Assembly: GCA_963573315.1 (NCBI GenBank)
Contig: CAUYJH010000054.1
Coordinates: forward strand, 1-26,690
Reading direction: 5' to 3'
DNA: 26,690 nt
Origin: Entomortierella parvispora
Taxonomy: Eukaryota > Mortierellomycota > Mortierellomycetes > Mortierellales > Mortierellaceae
A program made the position numbers and the translations under genes. This document shows positions 7,417-18,779 of the stretch, in pieces; the first letter of the stretch is position 1, and each line of letters begins with the position of its first letter. The notes under the pieces were generated by a model that worked only from the letters and a program-made list of their open reading frames with translations, was not told where the DNA came from and ran no database searches.

Positions 7417-10400
7417 ATGTCTGCCAAAGCCGTTCGCGAATACGATGGAAAGCTCCTCTTGGCCCATTGGCTCCACAGAGTCGTTGTTCCCTCAACGGAA
7501 AGCTCGTCTTCCAAATTCATCCAGCCCACGACTCGTCTGGCCCACGTCTCCATCGATACCTCGCTCTTGAGAGATCAGGTTCTCTTTGACCAGTCGGTCC
7601 GCTCCACTTTGGATCAATTGGAGGTTCAGCACCCTTGGTTGTTGACCCACAAGTTGGTCGCCAAGCCCGATCAGTTGATCAAGCGTCGTGGCAAGTCTGG
7701 ATTGTTGCTCTTGAACGCAGACTGGGCCGAAGCGCGTGCCTGGATCGAGAAGCATGCTGCCAAGGATGTTTTGGTAAGTTGTTCGTTCGCTTTTTCTCTT
7801 ACTTTTACTTTCTTTACATTTTTTTGGCGGTCGATCTGGCTGTGTGGGAAGGTCGGACGGACTATTTCTTTTCAATCGGGCTACATTTTTGATGGGTTAC
7901 TTTTTACTCTGTGCCCCGAGCCCCTCCGCTCGGTTTGTGTGACCCAGGCAAAAAGAAAATTAAACACGCACGAGAGGAGGCGGGCGACGAGAATGGGATG
8001 ACATTTCCGTGCGTGTCTCTTTACGGCGGTTACTCATATTGCTCAAAATGAAGGGAAAAAAACAAAAAGCCGCGTGGGTTCTTCATTTAAGTGAATGGCA
8101 TGGTGAGGTGTAAATGATCTGTGTCCGTGGATAATGGAAACAAAATAGTATTGTACGCAAAGATGGGATCATTCCCTTGAAGCGAGGCAAGCAGGGGAAA
8201 TGGCATGATCTTTTCTCTATTCTCTTTAAGGTTAATTTTCGCCCGTGTTGTTCCTTTGGGGGCAAAGCAAAGCAAAGCCCATTGCTCTTCAGTTCTATCT
8301 TTGGTGCTATCAGACAACCACTCAGCAACCAGGCCTTCTAACTTTTTTCTTTCTTTTTCTTTTTGGCTGTTTCTTCTTACCACAGGTTGACTCTGTTGCC
8401 GGTGTCCTCAAGACCTTCTTGGTCGAGCCCTTCATCCCCCATCCTTCCAACACCGAGTACTACATTTGCATCAACTCGGACCGCGATGGCGACAACATCT
8501 TGTTCACACACGAGGGTGGTATCGAGGTTGGTGATGTCGATGCCAAGGCTTTGAAGCTCCAGGTCAAGGTCCAGGACGCCTTCCCCACCGCCGAGGCTAT
8601 CCGCTCTGCTCTCTTGGTTCACGTCCCCGAGGCCAAGCACGATGTCCTGGTCGATTTCATTTCCCGTCTTTACGCCGTCTACATTGACTTGCACTTCACT
8701 TACCTCGAGATCAACCCCTTGGTGGTCTTGGACCCCACCGAGGACGAGCCTGCTCGTGTTTACTACTTGGATTTGGCCGCAAAGTTGGATCAGACTGCCG
8801 AGTTCGAGGCCGGTCCCAAGTGGGCCATTGCCAGAGCTCCCCAGAACATTGGAATTGCTGGTGTCGTCGCCGCTGCAACCGGTGCTGATGCTGGTCCCGG
8901 CATGGATTTCCCCGCCCCTTTCGGTCGTGAGTTGACCAAGGAGGAAGCCTATGTCCAGGAACTGGACTCCAAGACTGGAGCTTCGCTCAAGTTGACCATC
9001 TTGAACAAGGACGGTCGTATCTGGACCATGGTTGCCGGAGGTGGTGCCTCGGTCGTTTACAGTGACGCCATCGCTGCTCTTGGTCAGGCTGACGAGCTCG
9101 CCAACTATGGTGAGTACTCTGGTGCCCCCACCGAGACTCAGACTTACGAGTACGCAAAGACGATTTTGGACTTGATGACTCGCAACCCCGTCCCTCACCC
9201 CGAGGGCAAGGTCTTGATCATCGGAGGAGGCATTGCCAACTTTACCAACGTCGCTTCGACCTTCAAGGGTATTGTCCGCGCCTTGACAGAGTTCAAGCAG
9301 CCTTTGATCGCTCACAAGGTCCGTATCTTTGTCCGTCGCGGTGGTCCCAACTACCAGGAGGGTCTTCGTTCCATGCGTCAGTTGGGCGAGTCCTTGGGAG
9401 TGGAGATTCAGGTCTTTGGACCTGAGACCCACATTACCGAGATTGTGCCTTTGGCCTTGACCGGTAAGCCTTCGGACGACATGGTCGCTGCCTCGGCCGC
9501 TGCCTCTGGAAACGCCTCCTCTGGCAACTTGTTGCAGGATCAGTTGTTGGGCACCAACTCCAACTTGAACACCCCTGCCCCCACTGCCCCTGCCTCTCGC
9601 GCTGGTACTCCCCCCGCCACTGAGCGCATGACCTACTTTAGCGATGCCAGCGCCGACAGCAAGGTTCATGATGCCAACGTCCCCTTCACTGCCCAGACGC
9701 GCTCGTTCATCTATGGTATGCAGCCCCGTGCTGTCCAGGGAATGCTCGATTTCGACTTCATCTGCAAGCGCGAGACCCCCTCGGTCGCTGCCATGATCTA
9801 CCCCTTCGGTGGCGCTCACGTCCAAAAGTTCTACTGGGGTACCAAGGAGACTCTCTTGCCCGTCTACACCACCTTGGAGGAGGCCACGGCCAAGTTCCCC
9901 GAGGTCGATACTGTTGTCAACTTTGCCTCGTGCCGTTCCGTTTACCAGTCCACTGTTGACATCTTGAAGCATTCGGATCAGATCAAGACTGTCTCGATCA
10001 TTGCTGAGGGTGTCCCTGAGCGTCGTGCTCGTCAGATCTTGTGGGAGGCCAAGGCCAAGGATGTGTTGATCATTGGACCAGCCACCGTCGGAGGTATCAA
10101 GCCCGGCTGCTTCAAGATTGGAAACACTGGTGGTATGATGGACAACATTGTTTCGTCAAAGTTGTACCGTTCCGGTTCTGTCGCCTACGTCTCAAAGTCT
10201 GGCGGTATGTCCAACGAGTTGAACAACATCATCTCGCGAACGACCGATGGTGTGTACGAGGGAGTCGCCATTGGTGGTGATCGTTACCCCGGTTCGACCT
10301 TCATTGATCACTTGCTCCGCTATGAGAACGACCCCAACTGCAAGATGTTGGTCTTGCTCGGTGAGGTCGGAGGTGTGGAGGAGTACAAGGTCTGCGAGGC

Positions 10401-11556
10401 CATCAAGAACGGCACCATTCGCAAGCCCGTCATTGCCTGGTGCATTGGTACTTGCGCCAAGATGTTTGCCACTGAGGTCCAGTTCGGACACGCTGGTGCC
10501 TTGGCCCAGTCTGATCTCGAGACCGCCGATGCCAAGAACAAGGCCCTTCGTGCCGCCGGTGTCGTCGTCCCCGAGACCTTTGAGAAGTTGCCTTTGGTCT
10601 TGAGCCAGACCTTCCAGGGTCTTGTCAAGAAGGGTGTGATCCAGCTCAAGTCCGAGCCCGAGACCCCCAAGATCCCCATCGATTACTCTTGGGCCCAGGA
10701 GTTGGGCTTGGTCCGTAAGCCTGCCTCGTTCGTGTCGACCATTTGCGATGACCGTGGACAGGAATTGTTGTACGCTGGCATGCGCATCTCGGATGTCTTC
10801 AAGGAGGATATCGGTATCGGTGGTGTTCTCTCTCTCTTGTGGTTCAAGCGTCGTCTTCCCGACTATGCCTGCAAGTTTATCGAGATGGTTCTCATGCTTA
10901 CAGCCGATCACGGTCCTGCCGTCTCGGGTGCCCACAACACCATCGTCACCGCCCGTGCCGGTAAGGATCTCGTGTCCTCGCTTTGCGCTGGTCTCTTGAC
11001 CATTGGTGACCGTTTCGGAGGTGCCTTGGATGGAGCCGCCGAGCAGTTCTCGTCTGCCTATGACAAGTCCTTGACCCCTCGCGAGTTCGTTTCCGTGATG
11101 CGCAAGCAAAACAAGTTGATTCTCGGTATTGGCCACAAGATCAAGTCGAGAACCAACCCTGATTTGCGTGTCGAGATCATCAAAGAGTATGCCAAGAAGC
11201 ATTTCCCCTCGACCCCTGTCCTGGACTATGCCCTTCAGGTCGAGAACATCACCACCTCCAAGAAGGACAACTTGATCTTGAACGTCGATGGTGCCATCGG
11301 TATCTTGTTTGTGGATCTTTTGCGCAACTCTGGCGCCTTCACGCGCGAGGAGGCTGAGGAGTACATCAAGATTGGTACTTTGAACGGTCTCTTTGTCTTG
11401 GGTCGCTCCATTGGTTTCATTGGTCATTACTTGGATCAGAAGAGGCTCAAGCAGGGTCTTTACAGACATCCTTGGGATGATATCTCGTACTTGACTCCCG
11501 GTAACGAGCTTGGAAGAACCGTCGCTTCCTTGGACTCGATCAACAAGAAGGCTTAA
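7417..11556 (+). CDS. ATP-citrate lyase, single-chain
   Basis: Two exons, 7417-7773 and 8386-11556, giving 1175 residues; the 612-nt intron has donor GTAAGT and acceptor CACAG, phase 0. The start [15 protein letters not shown] matches the usual N-terminus. Order of domains: ATP-grasp and succinyl-CoA-synthetase-beta-like region (about 1-245), citrate-binding region (about 255-420), a Ser/Ala/Pro-rich linker (about 484-535), the CoA-ligase part with the phosphorylated histidine in [11 protein letters not shown] (His about 821), and a citrate-synthase-like lyase domain (about 900-1175, with [15 protein letters not shown] and [13 protein letters not shown]). It makes cytosolic acetyl-CoA and oxaloacetate from citrate, ATP and CoA, feeding fatty-acid and sterol synthesis. 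Codon use is extreme (C-ending codons, TTG for Leu), which suggests very high expression. It is slightly longer than animal ACLY (1101 aa), mainly through the linker. Confidence 0.97.
7774..8385 (+). other. Long intron of ATP-citrate lyase
   Basis: The 612-nt intron is several times longer than the 80-125 nt introns of neighbouring genes. It contains another TGACCCA (7940-7946) and a T-rich acceptor tract (8341-8380). No coding or RNA gene is seen in it. Confidence 0.85.
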
Positions 11557-12518
11557 GAAAAATCTTTCTCGTTGTTCATCACCTACCCATATATATTACA
11601 TGCCCTTTTCTTCTTTCATCTGTGCATCGTCTGTAAAATAAACACAAAAGAAATATCCATCTACAAGCTGTTGTTCTTTTTTTTTTCCGTTACCAAAAAA
11701 AATAGAGTGACCAAGTTTTCGACCATGCTTTCCACCAAGTTTCCTTTTCGAGTTTGCGACCAAGTTCCGTTGCCGTACAGGTCGAAGCGTTTAAACGATC
11801 TGTTCAAATAAAAACTTGGTCGCGACCTTGGTTGCACCTCAATCCTCGTCACTTCAATCAATATTGCCAATTGCTCTGCGAATCTGAACGCTAGAATGAT
11901 GAGAGAGGTGGTGTCATTCAATAGACCTTACGATTGTAGTTCTTGCTGTGAGGGGGTTTTTTGTGACAATGACAGTGCACCTAGAATGGCGCCCAGGCTG
12001 GCTCCAAATGAAAAAAAACCCCCCCTCCCTGCAGCGTAGTTTATCTATACTCATGCACACAGAGCTGTTTATGCCGATAACGGTATCTGAGATTGCAGAA
12101 CCCCTCCTTTCCGCGTAAGAACGGAGGGTTGGATAGATGACCCATCTCATTTCATTCCTCTGTGTATTGCATTCACATATTGGCTAAGTGCAGACTTTTT
12201 CGACAGTGCACAAACTGTTTACAGGGGGCACAGAGAGATCATTTCTTCATGTTTTATTTAAGAAAACGATGACGGTGTGATAGATACCTCACCACCTTGT
12301 CTATTCAAAGGGTATATTGTTAAATTAGGCTGAGATTGAGACAAAGAGGAGGTGGTTGTTTGTTTGTTTGTCAAGAGGCATGAGGAGAGAAGCTGATAGG
12401 GATGATGGAACGTGCAGTTAGTGAGGAATGAAGTGAAAAAATTAAGAGAGGAGAGGGAAAAGAAAAGAGAGAAGAAGAATAGAATCAACGAGACAAAAGG
12501 AATTAAATTAAAGGGATT
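11557..12518. other. Convergent intergenic region between ATP-citrate lyase and the apyrase
   Basis: No supported gene in 962 bp. It holds the ATP-citrate lyase 3' end with AATAAA at 11637-11642, an 11-bp inverted repeat (GCGACCAAGTT at 11756-11766 and AACTTGGTCGC at 11813-11823), the 10-bp palindrome GGTCGCGACC at 11819-11828, and A/G-rich sequence (12420-12500) that forms the apyrase 3' end. Confidence 0.6.
11637..11642 (+). terminator. Poly(A) signal candidate of ATP-citrate lyase
   Basis: Canonical AATAAA about 80 nt after the stop codon, following a T/C-rich stretch. Fungal signals are loose, so this is a position-based call. Confidence 0.5.
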
Positions 12519-15500
12519 CTAAGGGGACATGACAGTGCCTTGACTTCCTCGGCGGACGTTCTCGCTGCTACCTCTAGACGTCAGCTGCTGATCCTGCTCC
12601 GTGAGGTTATGGCGTCCCAAAACAAGAGAACTTGTACTAGTGGAGACATGCTGCAGATTGAACATTTGCTGTTGTTGCTGTTGCTGAGATGCGGACAAGG
12701 GCATTGGGCTACCGCTTCGCGATGCGGATCCTCGCACAGAGATGGACATCAGACCCCCGCTCGATCGCCGACCACCACCGCCTGTGGAAGACGCGCCGCT
12801 CATGTACCCAGCCTCACTTGCAGACTCTTGAGCATCGTCCAAACTCGTCATGGCTCCTCCGCCACTTTCGAAATTGATGCCGGACAAAATTCCTGTGGCT
12901 CGATGCTTGTGTCGTCCAGTGTGGTTCGGGTTATTATGGTGGTTATCCGAGAATGGGACCGCGCTGGCAGACCGGAGAGGGTAATGAGAGTATTGCTGCT
13001 GGTTGTATTGAACCTGTTGCTGGTATTGTTGGAATGAGGCCTTGTTACAGACGCCCTGACCATACGGTCCTCCCGCAGTGGAGTGAGAGACATGCTGACG
13101 ATCCATGTAACCTTCGCCTTCATCATCACCATCGCCACCGTCCGCACTCCACTCATCGCGCTCATCTGCAGAGGTGACAAAGCCAGAGGCGAAGCCGGAA
13201 GAGTTGCCACCATTGCCTCCGAAACCTCCACCATATCCGCTCAGGTTTACAGAAGACGTAGGAGCAGAGGAAGAACCATCCTGGTGAACGAGTTGCTGTT
13301 GCTTGTAGCGTGCCATGGGTGTCAACAGAGGACTTTGGCCTCCAGCAGAGTTAAACCCGCTCGTCGTTATGCTCATTGCATTGAAGCTTCGAGAGTTCGT
13401 CAACATGGATGGCATCGGCAACACAGAGTTGTCCTCCAAAGGCGTATCCTCTTCAGGGATCCATCCTTGCTTCCAGCCGCCACTGTTCTGACTACTGTTG
13501 CCCGATCGAGCTGTCAATTCCACAGAGGACTGGAGATGAGGCTGTTTCTGCAGGAGGGCAGTGTTGACGACACATCCTTCCACGTTGGCGTCACGTCCAT
13601 CTTTTGAACTGTTTGCGGCGGCGAACAACGATTGGGAGTCGCCTGAAAATCGTTTCTTGTTAATTCTAAAGAACCTTGGTGTGGTCTTTGGAGGACGAGA
13701 TCCTGAAGACGGGTTGGACATACTCGAGTGTGAACGATGGTATCCGCCCTCAAAAGGACCAGGAGAAATTCCTGACCCACTGCCGCCCACGCCTGATCCC
13801 AATTCAGGGATAGCACTCAGGCCCAGCGATCCTAAACTGCCAACGGGGGTCCCTCCGTGGTGAGAAACGCCCACACTACCACTTCCTCCCACGCCACCGC
13901 TTCCAGACATGGGTACTGTGGCTGAACTGCCGTCGAATCCAGCAATGGTGATTGACTCCATCATCTCTTCTGCACCACGCACTCCAGTATCAAAACTTGT
14001 GGGCTCTGGCCAGATTCGACTTGTCAAGGACCACCAAACCGATCGAGTGTGATGGACAACAGACAAATAAAACACTTTGAGGCTAGCTCGAGGACTAAAG
14101 CTTCGTCCCCCATAGGCCCCGCCAACAGTTCCTGACTCCAACGAGCTATAGTCAGTGCCAGAGGGCCCGTTTGTTCGCCGGAATCGCCCAAATAGCGGCA
14201 AACCTCCATTGCTGCCGCCTCCAGGAGACAATGAGGAGCCATTGGGGTTCAACCAACGCCTGATCGTGGGCCAGGGTTTGGAAGACCGTGACCGGTAGAC
14301 ATAAAAGACTGCCAGGCCAAACAAGACAATCGCCAGGAGCATAAAGTGGTTGTAGTTGTCCAACATACGCTCAGGATACGTGTCCTCATGTGGGGGTCTC
14401 TGTCCAGCAGGTGGGAGAGCCTGCTCCGTCGGCCGATGTCCATGTTCTGGTATACCATCAGCTCCAGTTCCTTCTCCAGGAGAGCCCATGGATCCGCTCG
14501 AGATCAACAACATGGCGCCCAGGGTCCAAGTTACCTGAATATCCTTGATGGCGTTGATGCTCTGAAAGGGAGGTCTCCAGTTCTTGTTTTTGATCGACTC
14601 TTCTGCCTTCTCAAGAACCTCGTTAGACTGCTCTTTGGATCCACTGGCACCCTTTTCACCATAACGTGGTAGACCGAATCCCTCATGGAGCACGTTTGAG
14701 AGCCAAGCTGACTTGAAGCACTGCATTTCGAGTCGTTCCTGAGTCTGACCTTCATATTCGGGTCGATCTTTGATATCGGCCCATTCAGAGTTGCAAAATT
14801 CTGCAGACTTGCGCTCAAATTCGGCATAATCATAGGCACCACCAAGTCCGAGAATGTCGTGGGAAGAGTACCAGTATTCAGACACGCCAATAAATGTGTT
14901 GATGTTGAAGTCGATGGGGGGTGTATGCACTCCGTTGAAGAGACAGGGCATATCATAGCATTCCTTGCCCTTATTAAGCAGACCTTCGACCCGCTTCAGG
15001 CAGCCTACGAATGATCCAGTGCCTTTGAGGGAGACGTGTGGTTGCATGTGTGTTTCACTGATTTGGAGATTCAAAGGCAAGCATGGATCCTCAATGGGAA
15101 TTTCTGGTTCGTGCTCCAGACCGGGCGGGAAGAGGTAGTCCTTGACATATCTCCTTCTAGCTTCGTTGGATCCGTAGCCGAGAAAAGTCGTCACAAAGAC
15201 ATTGTATTGCATCATCTCCCCATCCAGTGTCCGCAAAGAAACAGCTGTCAGGTCATTCGCGTGCTCTTCAGAGGCCTTTGGTGAGGGTTCAAAAGCAATC
15301 TGGGTACTGGCACCGCCCATGTCCAGGAACCCCAAGGTGTGACGGTGGGATGGTGGAGCAGAGGCATCATCCCCATCCTCATTGTCGTAGTTGGGTGGTA
15401 AAGAGTCGGAATCTGAGGAATCATGCAGCTCTGATCCAGCGTCGGGTTTGATCATCTTGACACCCCCTTTGTCAAAGCCTCCCATGAGATAGTTGATGGC

Positions 15501-16107
15501 GACCCATCCGTAGATACCTTCTTCTTGACCAGAGATGTTTCTGATATGGTCCTTGCATGCACCTAATGCAAAATTGTAGTTTTCCTTGATGTACTGACAA
15601 GAGTTGGCGAGGATCTTTTCCCGAACGTCGTCCTTAACAAGTCGAAGACCAGCAGTGGCGAGGAGGTATATTGGTGTGTTGGCGATCTGGGATTCCGGAA
15701 TGATCTTAAGGGCATGATCCAGCAGTGGTTCGAGATGTTCGCCTACATCCTCTGGTCTATCTTTGAATTCGGCGATGCCTAGTCCAAAGAGAGAGATAGA
15801 GAGATATGTGAGGAGGGGATTAGTCGTTTAGTTGAGTGAGTAGATGAAAATGCATGTATTCACGCAGTGGTACATGCATACCTGGATCGGTCTTTTTTGT
15901 CCAGTCGGCTGAGTTTGGGGCCCCGGACTTGACGCCAGGTTCGATGGTGGGCAGGGTCCCCCTGAGGTCAAAGGGGGAAGTGGTTTGCTGCAGGTGTGCA
16001 CGGTCGATCCAGGAGTAGATGTGGATCCTGGAGCCAGATGAGCCGGCGTCGATGACGATGCCAAAGTGCCTGTTCTCCAGCCATGCCTCGGAGTGGGTCG
16101 AGGTCAT
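12519..16107 (-). CDS. YND1: Golgi-type apyrase / nucleoside diphosphatase (GDA1/CD39 family, YND1-like)
   Basis: Two exons, 16107-15882 and 15778-12519 (103-nt intron, donor GTATGC, acceptor CTAG), giving 1161 residues. Apyrase regions are in order: ACR1 FGIVIDAGSSGSR (residues 15-27), then ...KTDPG joined to IAEFKDRPEDVGEHL across the splice, ACR2 YLLATAGLRLV (about 111), ACR3 GIYGWVAINYLMGG (about 162-175), and ACR4 LGFLDMGGASTQIAFE (about 224-239). An acidic insertion sits between ACR3 and ACR4. One membrane helix lies at about 553-575 (FMLLAIVLFGLAVFYVY). There is no N-terminal signal anchor, just as in yeast Ynd1. The enzyme removes phosphate from nucleoside di- and triphosphates in the Golgi lumen so that nucleotide-sugar antiport can continue. 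About 585 low-complexity residues (Ser, Gly, Gln) follow the helix, far longer than the roughly 110-residue yeast tail, so they are presumably cytosolic. Confidence 0.93.
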
Positions 16108-16749
16108 GGTGCTTTTGAATTTTCCTGATGAGAGTGAAGGGACGGACGGGGGTGAAAAGATGAGGGTGAATGATTAGAGAGAAGCGATGATATGGAGCTA
16201 GAGAAAAGAAATCAAGGAAATGAGGAAAAGAGAATGAATGAAAGAAAGAGTAAAGAAGACCCCTGGACTTCTTGGATGATGAAACAGATGCAATAATAAC
16301 AGTGTCAATAAGAGGACGGATATTTTGAGCACATGGGTCCTAGAGAGGAGAGAAGGGGAGAAGGAGGGGAGGAAGGGTGGGAATGAATAAAAGAAGAGAG
16401 GATGGAGACGAGGATGTCAATGGGAGGGAGAAGGAAAGGAAGGAAGGAAGAAGCCAGCGAGGATTGGGCATGGGTTTTTTAACGTATCGCAGAATGTGTG
16501 TTTTTGGTTTGCACCATACATACCATGCACACTCCCTGTGGACAGAAACACAGAGCCGGCCAGCCCCTGTTGGCACGTTGTCCGCCTCTCACTGGGCGCG
16601 GGAGGAAGGAATGCAATGGGCTGGATTTTTGCCACTAAAAATCGGCTACCGGCACGTGACTGCATCCTTCTTTCTTTCCCAAAGAAGATCAACCTTGCTT
16701 GCTTTCATTCATTCATTCATTCAAGCTGCCAGACACGATCCCCCTTTCA
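16108..16749. promoter_or_regulatory. Divergent promoter region of the apyrase and the TMEM242-like gene
   Basis: No gene is supported. The part near the apyrase is purine-rich on the plus strand (a CT-rich leader in the sense direction). A CACGTG E-box lies at 16653-16658, about 92 bp before the TMEM242-like ATG, and a short ATTC/CATT tetranucleotide repeat is at about 16704-16722. Confidence 0.55.
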
Positions 16750-17607
16750 ATGGACCAGACACAGCCAACTCCCGCCAACTCTGCTCCTCTCAACACCGAC
16801 CGGCCCAGCGCCCAATTCACCAACGGCCTTCTGGTCGCCTCTGGTGCCGCCTTCCTCACCGGCATCTTTGGCTCTCTCTGGTACCAGGGCCGTCAGGAGA
16901 AGCGGAAAGGCATCAGTATGTCAACTATGATCTCGTCTTTCGTCTTCATCATGCGCCCAAGCAGCAGGTTATCTCAAATTAACCATATACCTGTTATTAT
17001 CCGCTCCCCTCACCCTCTAGACCGCGTCGCTGCTGGATCGCCAACAGGGCCCGCTCTTCAATCTTTAAACGACCTCAAGATGGCAGAGTCTCTGTTGAAA
17101 GAAGGGCGGATGTTGGGATTTAAGGCCTTTGGAATCGCCACTACCTTGTGTCTCTCTGGCGCCGTCCTCATCGTCGGAGGGACACGGTGGGCTTTGGATG
17201 TAGAAACGGTAAGAGACAAGGGAGAGAAATAGAACAGGAGAATGGCAGTCTTCATTATAATTTTACTCTACACCTCAAGCTCACTATTGATCCTTACTAC
17301 TCCTGGTACCTCACATTAGATACCCGAATTCTCTGCAAAGATGAGAGAACTCTTTCCTAAACAAAAGTCAAAATTCGTGGATGCGGTCAAGGGGGCCGAT
17401 CGAGCAGTCTTTGGAGGAGTGGAGGGCAGCTCTTTCACTCAAACATCACAAACTCAACCACCAGGAGGTCCTTCAGGAGGCGAAGAAGGCGACCTGGATC
17501 ATGAAGAAGATGGAAACATCCTGGGACGGTTAGAGCGGGAATTGAGGCGGTTAGAGGTCCTGGAAGAAACAGAGTCAAACGTTCCCACTGCATCGTCCTC
17601 ATCATAA
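16750..17607 (+). CDS. TMEM242-like mitochondrial inner-membrane protein
   Basis: Three exons, 16750-16915, 17021-17208 and 17320-17607, giving 213 residues with all phases consistent. Two hydrophobic segments are visible: LLVASGAAFLTGIFGSLWY (about 26-45) and IATTLCLSGAVLIVGGTRWA (about 97-116). The second is preceded by ESLLKEGRMLGFKAFG. After it comes the family-like tail IPEFSAKMRELFPKQK, comparable to the F-x-x-KM-x(4)-FP signature of human TMEM242. Human TMEM242 is reported to assist assembly of the ATP synthase c-ring and of complex I. The last 75 residues are Gly/Glu-rich with a charged helix (LERELRRLEVLEE) and are longer than in animals. The ATG is the first after the promoter E-box. 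An upstream in-frame ATG at 16699 would add 17 residues. The family call rests on pattern, so moderate confidence. Confidence 0.72.
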
Positions 17608-17712
17608 TCCGGGCCAATTCATAGAACAAAATATCCACCAAACATGACAGCAACTACAGACTTTGTACTTTTTGTTGTAGTTCATATTTTTATGGGTGTT
17701 TTCAGACAATGT

Positions 17713-18620
17713 TTATGCGTTGTTCTCGATCAACTTGCCGACAAGCTGGTACTTGCCCTCAAAGTGCTCAGCCCAGTTGGCCAACGACTCCTTGTCATCC
17801 TCGTCCAAGTCTTCTAACTTGTCAATGGGCCCATCCAGAGGCGATAGCATATCCTTGTCGAACGAGTTCTTGGCCAATCCACGCGATGCGTCCCTTCCAG
17901 CAAAGTTTCCGTAGGGACCATCTAGTAGTAGATCAATGGCCGACAGAATGATTCCGGAATGAAGGCGTTAGTGACATGAAAGAGGCAGTAAAAGAGGAAG
18001 AAAAAAGAAAAAAAGAAAAGTTTTTTTGAGATCCTGGGGGGAGGGGGGGTTGATCCTAGGAAGGAAGGTTCCCTGTGTCCGACATATGCGGCTCGGGTTG
18101 TGCCGAGGAGAGAAAAGAAAAAATGACGTGGTCCGCGCAGCATCCTCTTTCGGTCCAAGGGACTTCATTCTCGATGGTTCATCCAACAGCACCATTTGTC
18201 GTCTTTCTTGCTTGTTCATCGACGAATGGCCAGTGGCATGGTCAATGCTTCCTTTCCTGTCCTAAAGTTTCCGTGACAGATTCTCCATTGTTCCTGAGAA
18301 ACGCGTCGTGGAGAACACAAGGACGGGATAATTCTCTCACGCTTTCTTTTCTCGTGGTTTTTACCTGGACCATAAAAGTTTCTGCCTCGGGTGACATCAA
18401 AGACCTTTCCTTGAACGGCCATGAGGATGCGAGTATCCTCTGTCCGGCCATCAAACTCTGCCAGCTCTTTTGGGGTGTATTCCTTAAAGACGAGCGCTGG
18501 TGGGCGAGGACGGGGCGCGGCTTTGGGAGTTTGGTTGCTGGAATCTGTAAAGTAGTTATAAGAGATGTATCCGAGGACAGCGGCGAGGACCCAGTTGACG
18601 GGATTAGAGAGGGTAGACAT
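17713..18620 (-). CDS. DAP1: Cytochrome b5-like haem-binding protein (MAPR family, DAP1/PGRMC1-like)
   Basis: Two exons, 18620-18365 and 17921-17713, giving 154 residues; the 443-nt intron is long for this window. An N-terminal membrane anchor (WVLAAVLGYISYNYF, about 10-24) is followed by a Pro-rich linker and the haem domain, with FKEYTPKELAEFDGR, GKVFDVTRGRNFYGP and, across the splice, DGPYGNFAGRDASRGLA. Tyr89 in GPYG matches the haem-ligating tyrosine of PGRMC1 (Tyr113). The C-terminus is NWAEHFEGKYQLVGKLIE, as in the family. DAP1 activates the sterol demethylase CYP51/ERG11 in yeast and sits in the ER membrane. The gene converges on the TMEM242-like gene with 105 bp between stops. I chose ATG 18620. 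An in-frame ATG at 18716 would add a strongly hydrophobic 32-residue leader. Confidence 0.93.
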
Positions 18621-18779
18621 GATGGTAGCAGGGGGATGGAGCGAAAGTGATGGGATGGATGAGAAAAGAATGAAGAGGATAAGAAAGAAAGAGGAAGGAG
18701 AAAAGAGAGCTGTCACTTTGCGCGTCTCGGACCTTGAGTAAACAATTATTTTTTATTCGGGGAAATATTTCTCATCTTG

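Noticed and set aside
8377-9972. 531-residue open frame on the minus strand inside ATP-citrate lyase (another of 425 residues at 10192-11469).
   Set aside because: They are exactly antisense to strongly biased codons. The sense gene avoids TTA, CTA and TCA, which leaves the opposite strand free of stops. The proteins are Gly/Val/Asp/Leu-rich with no family features.
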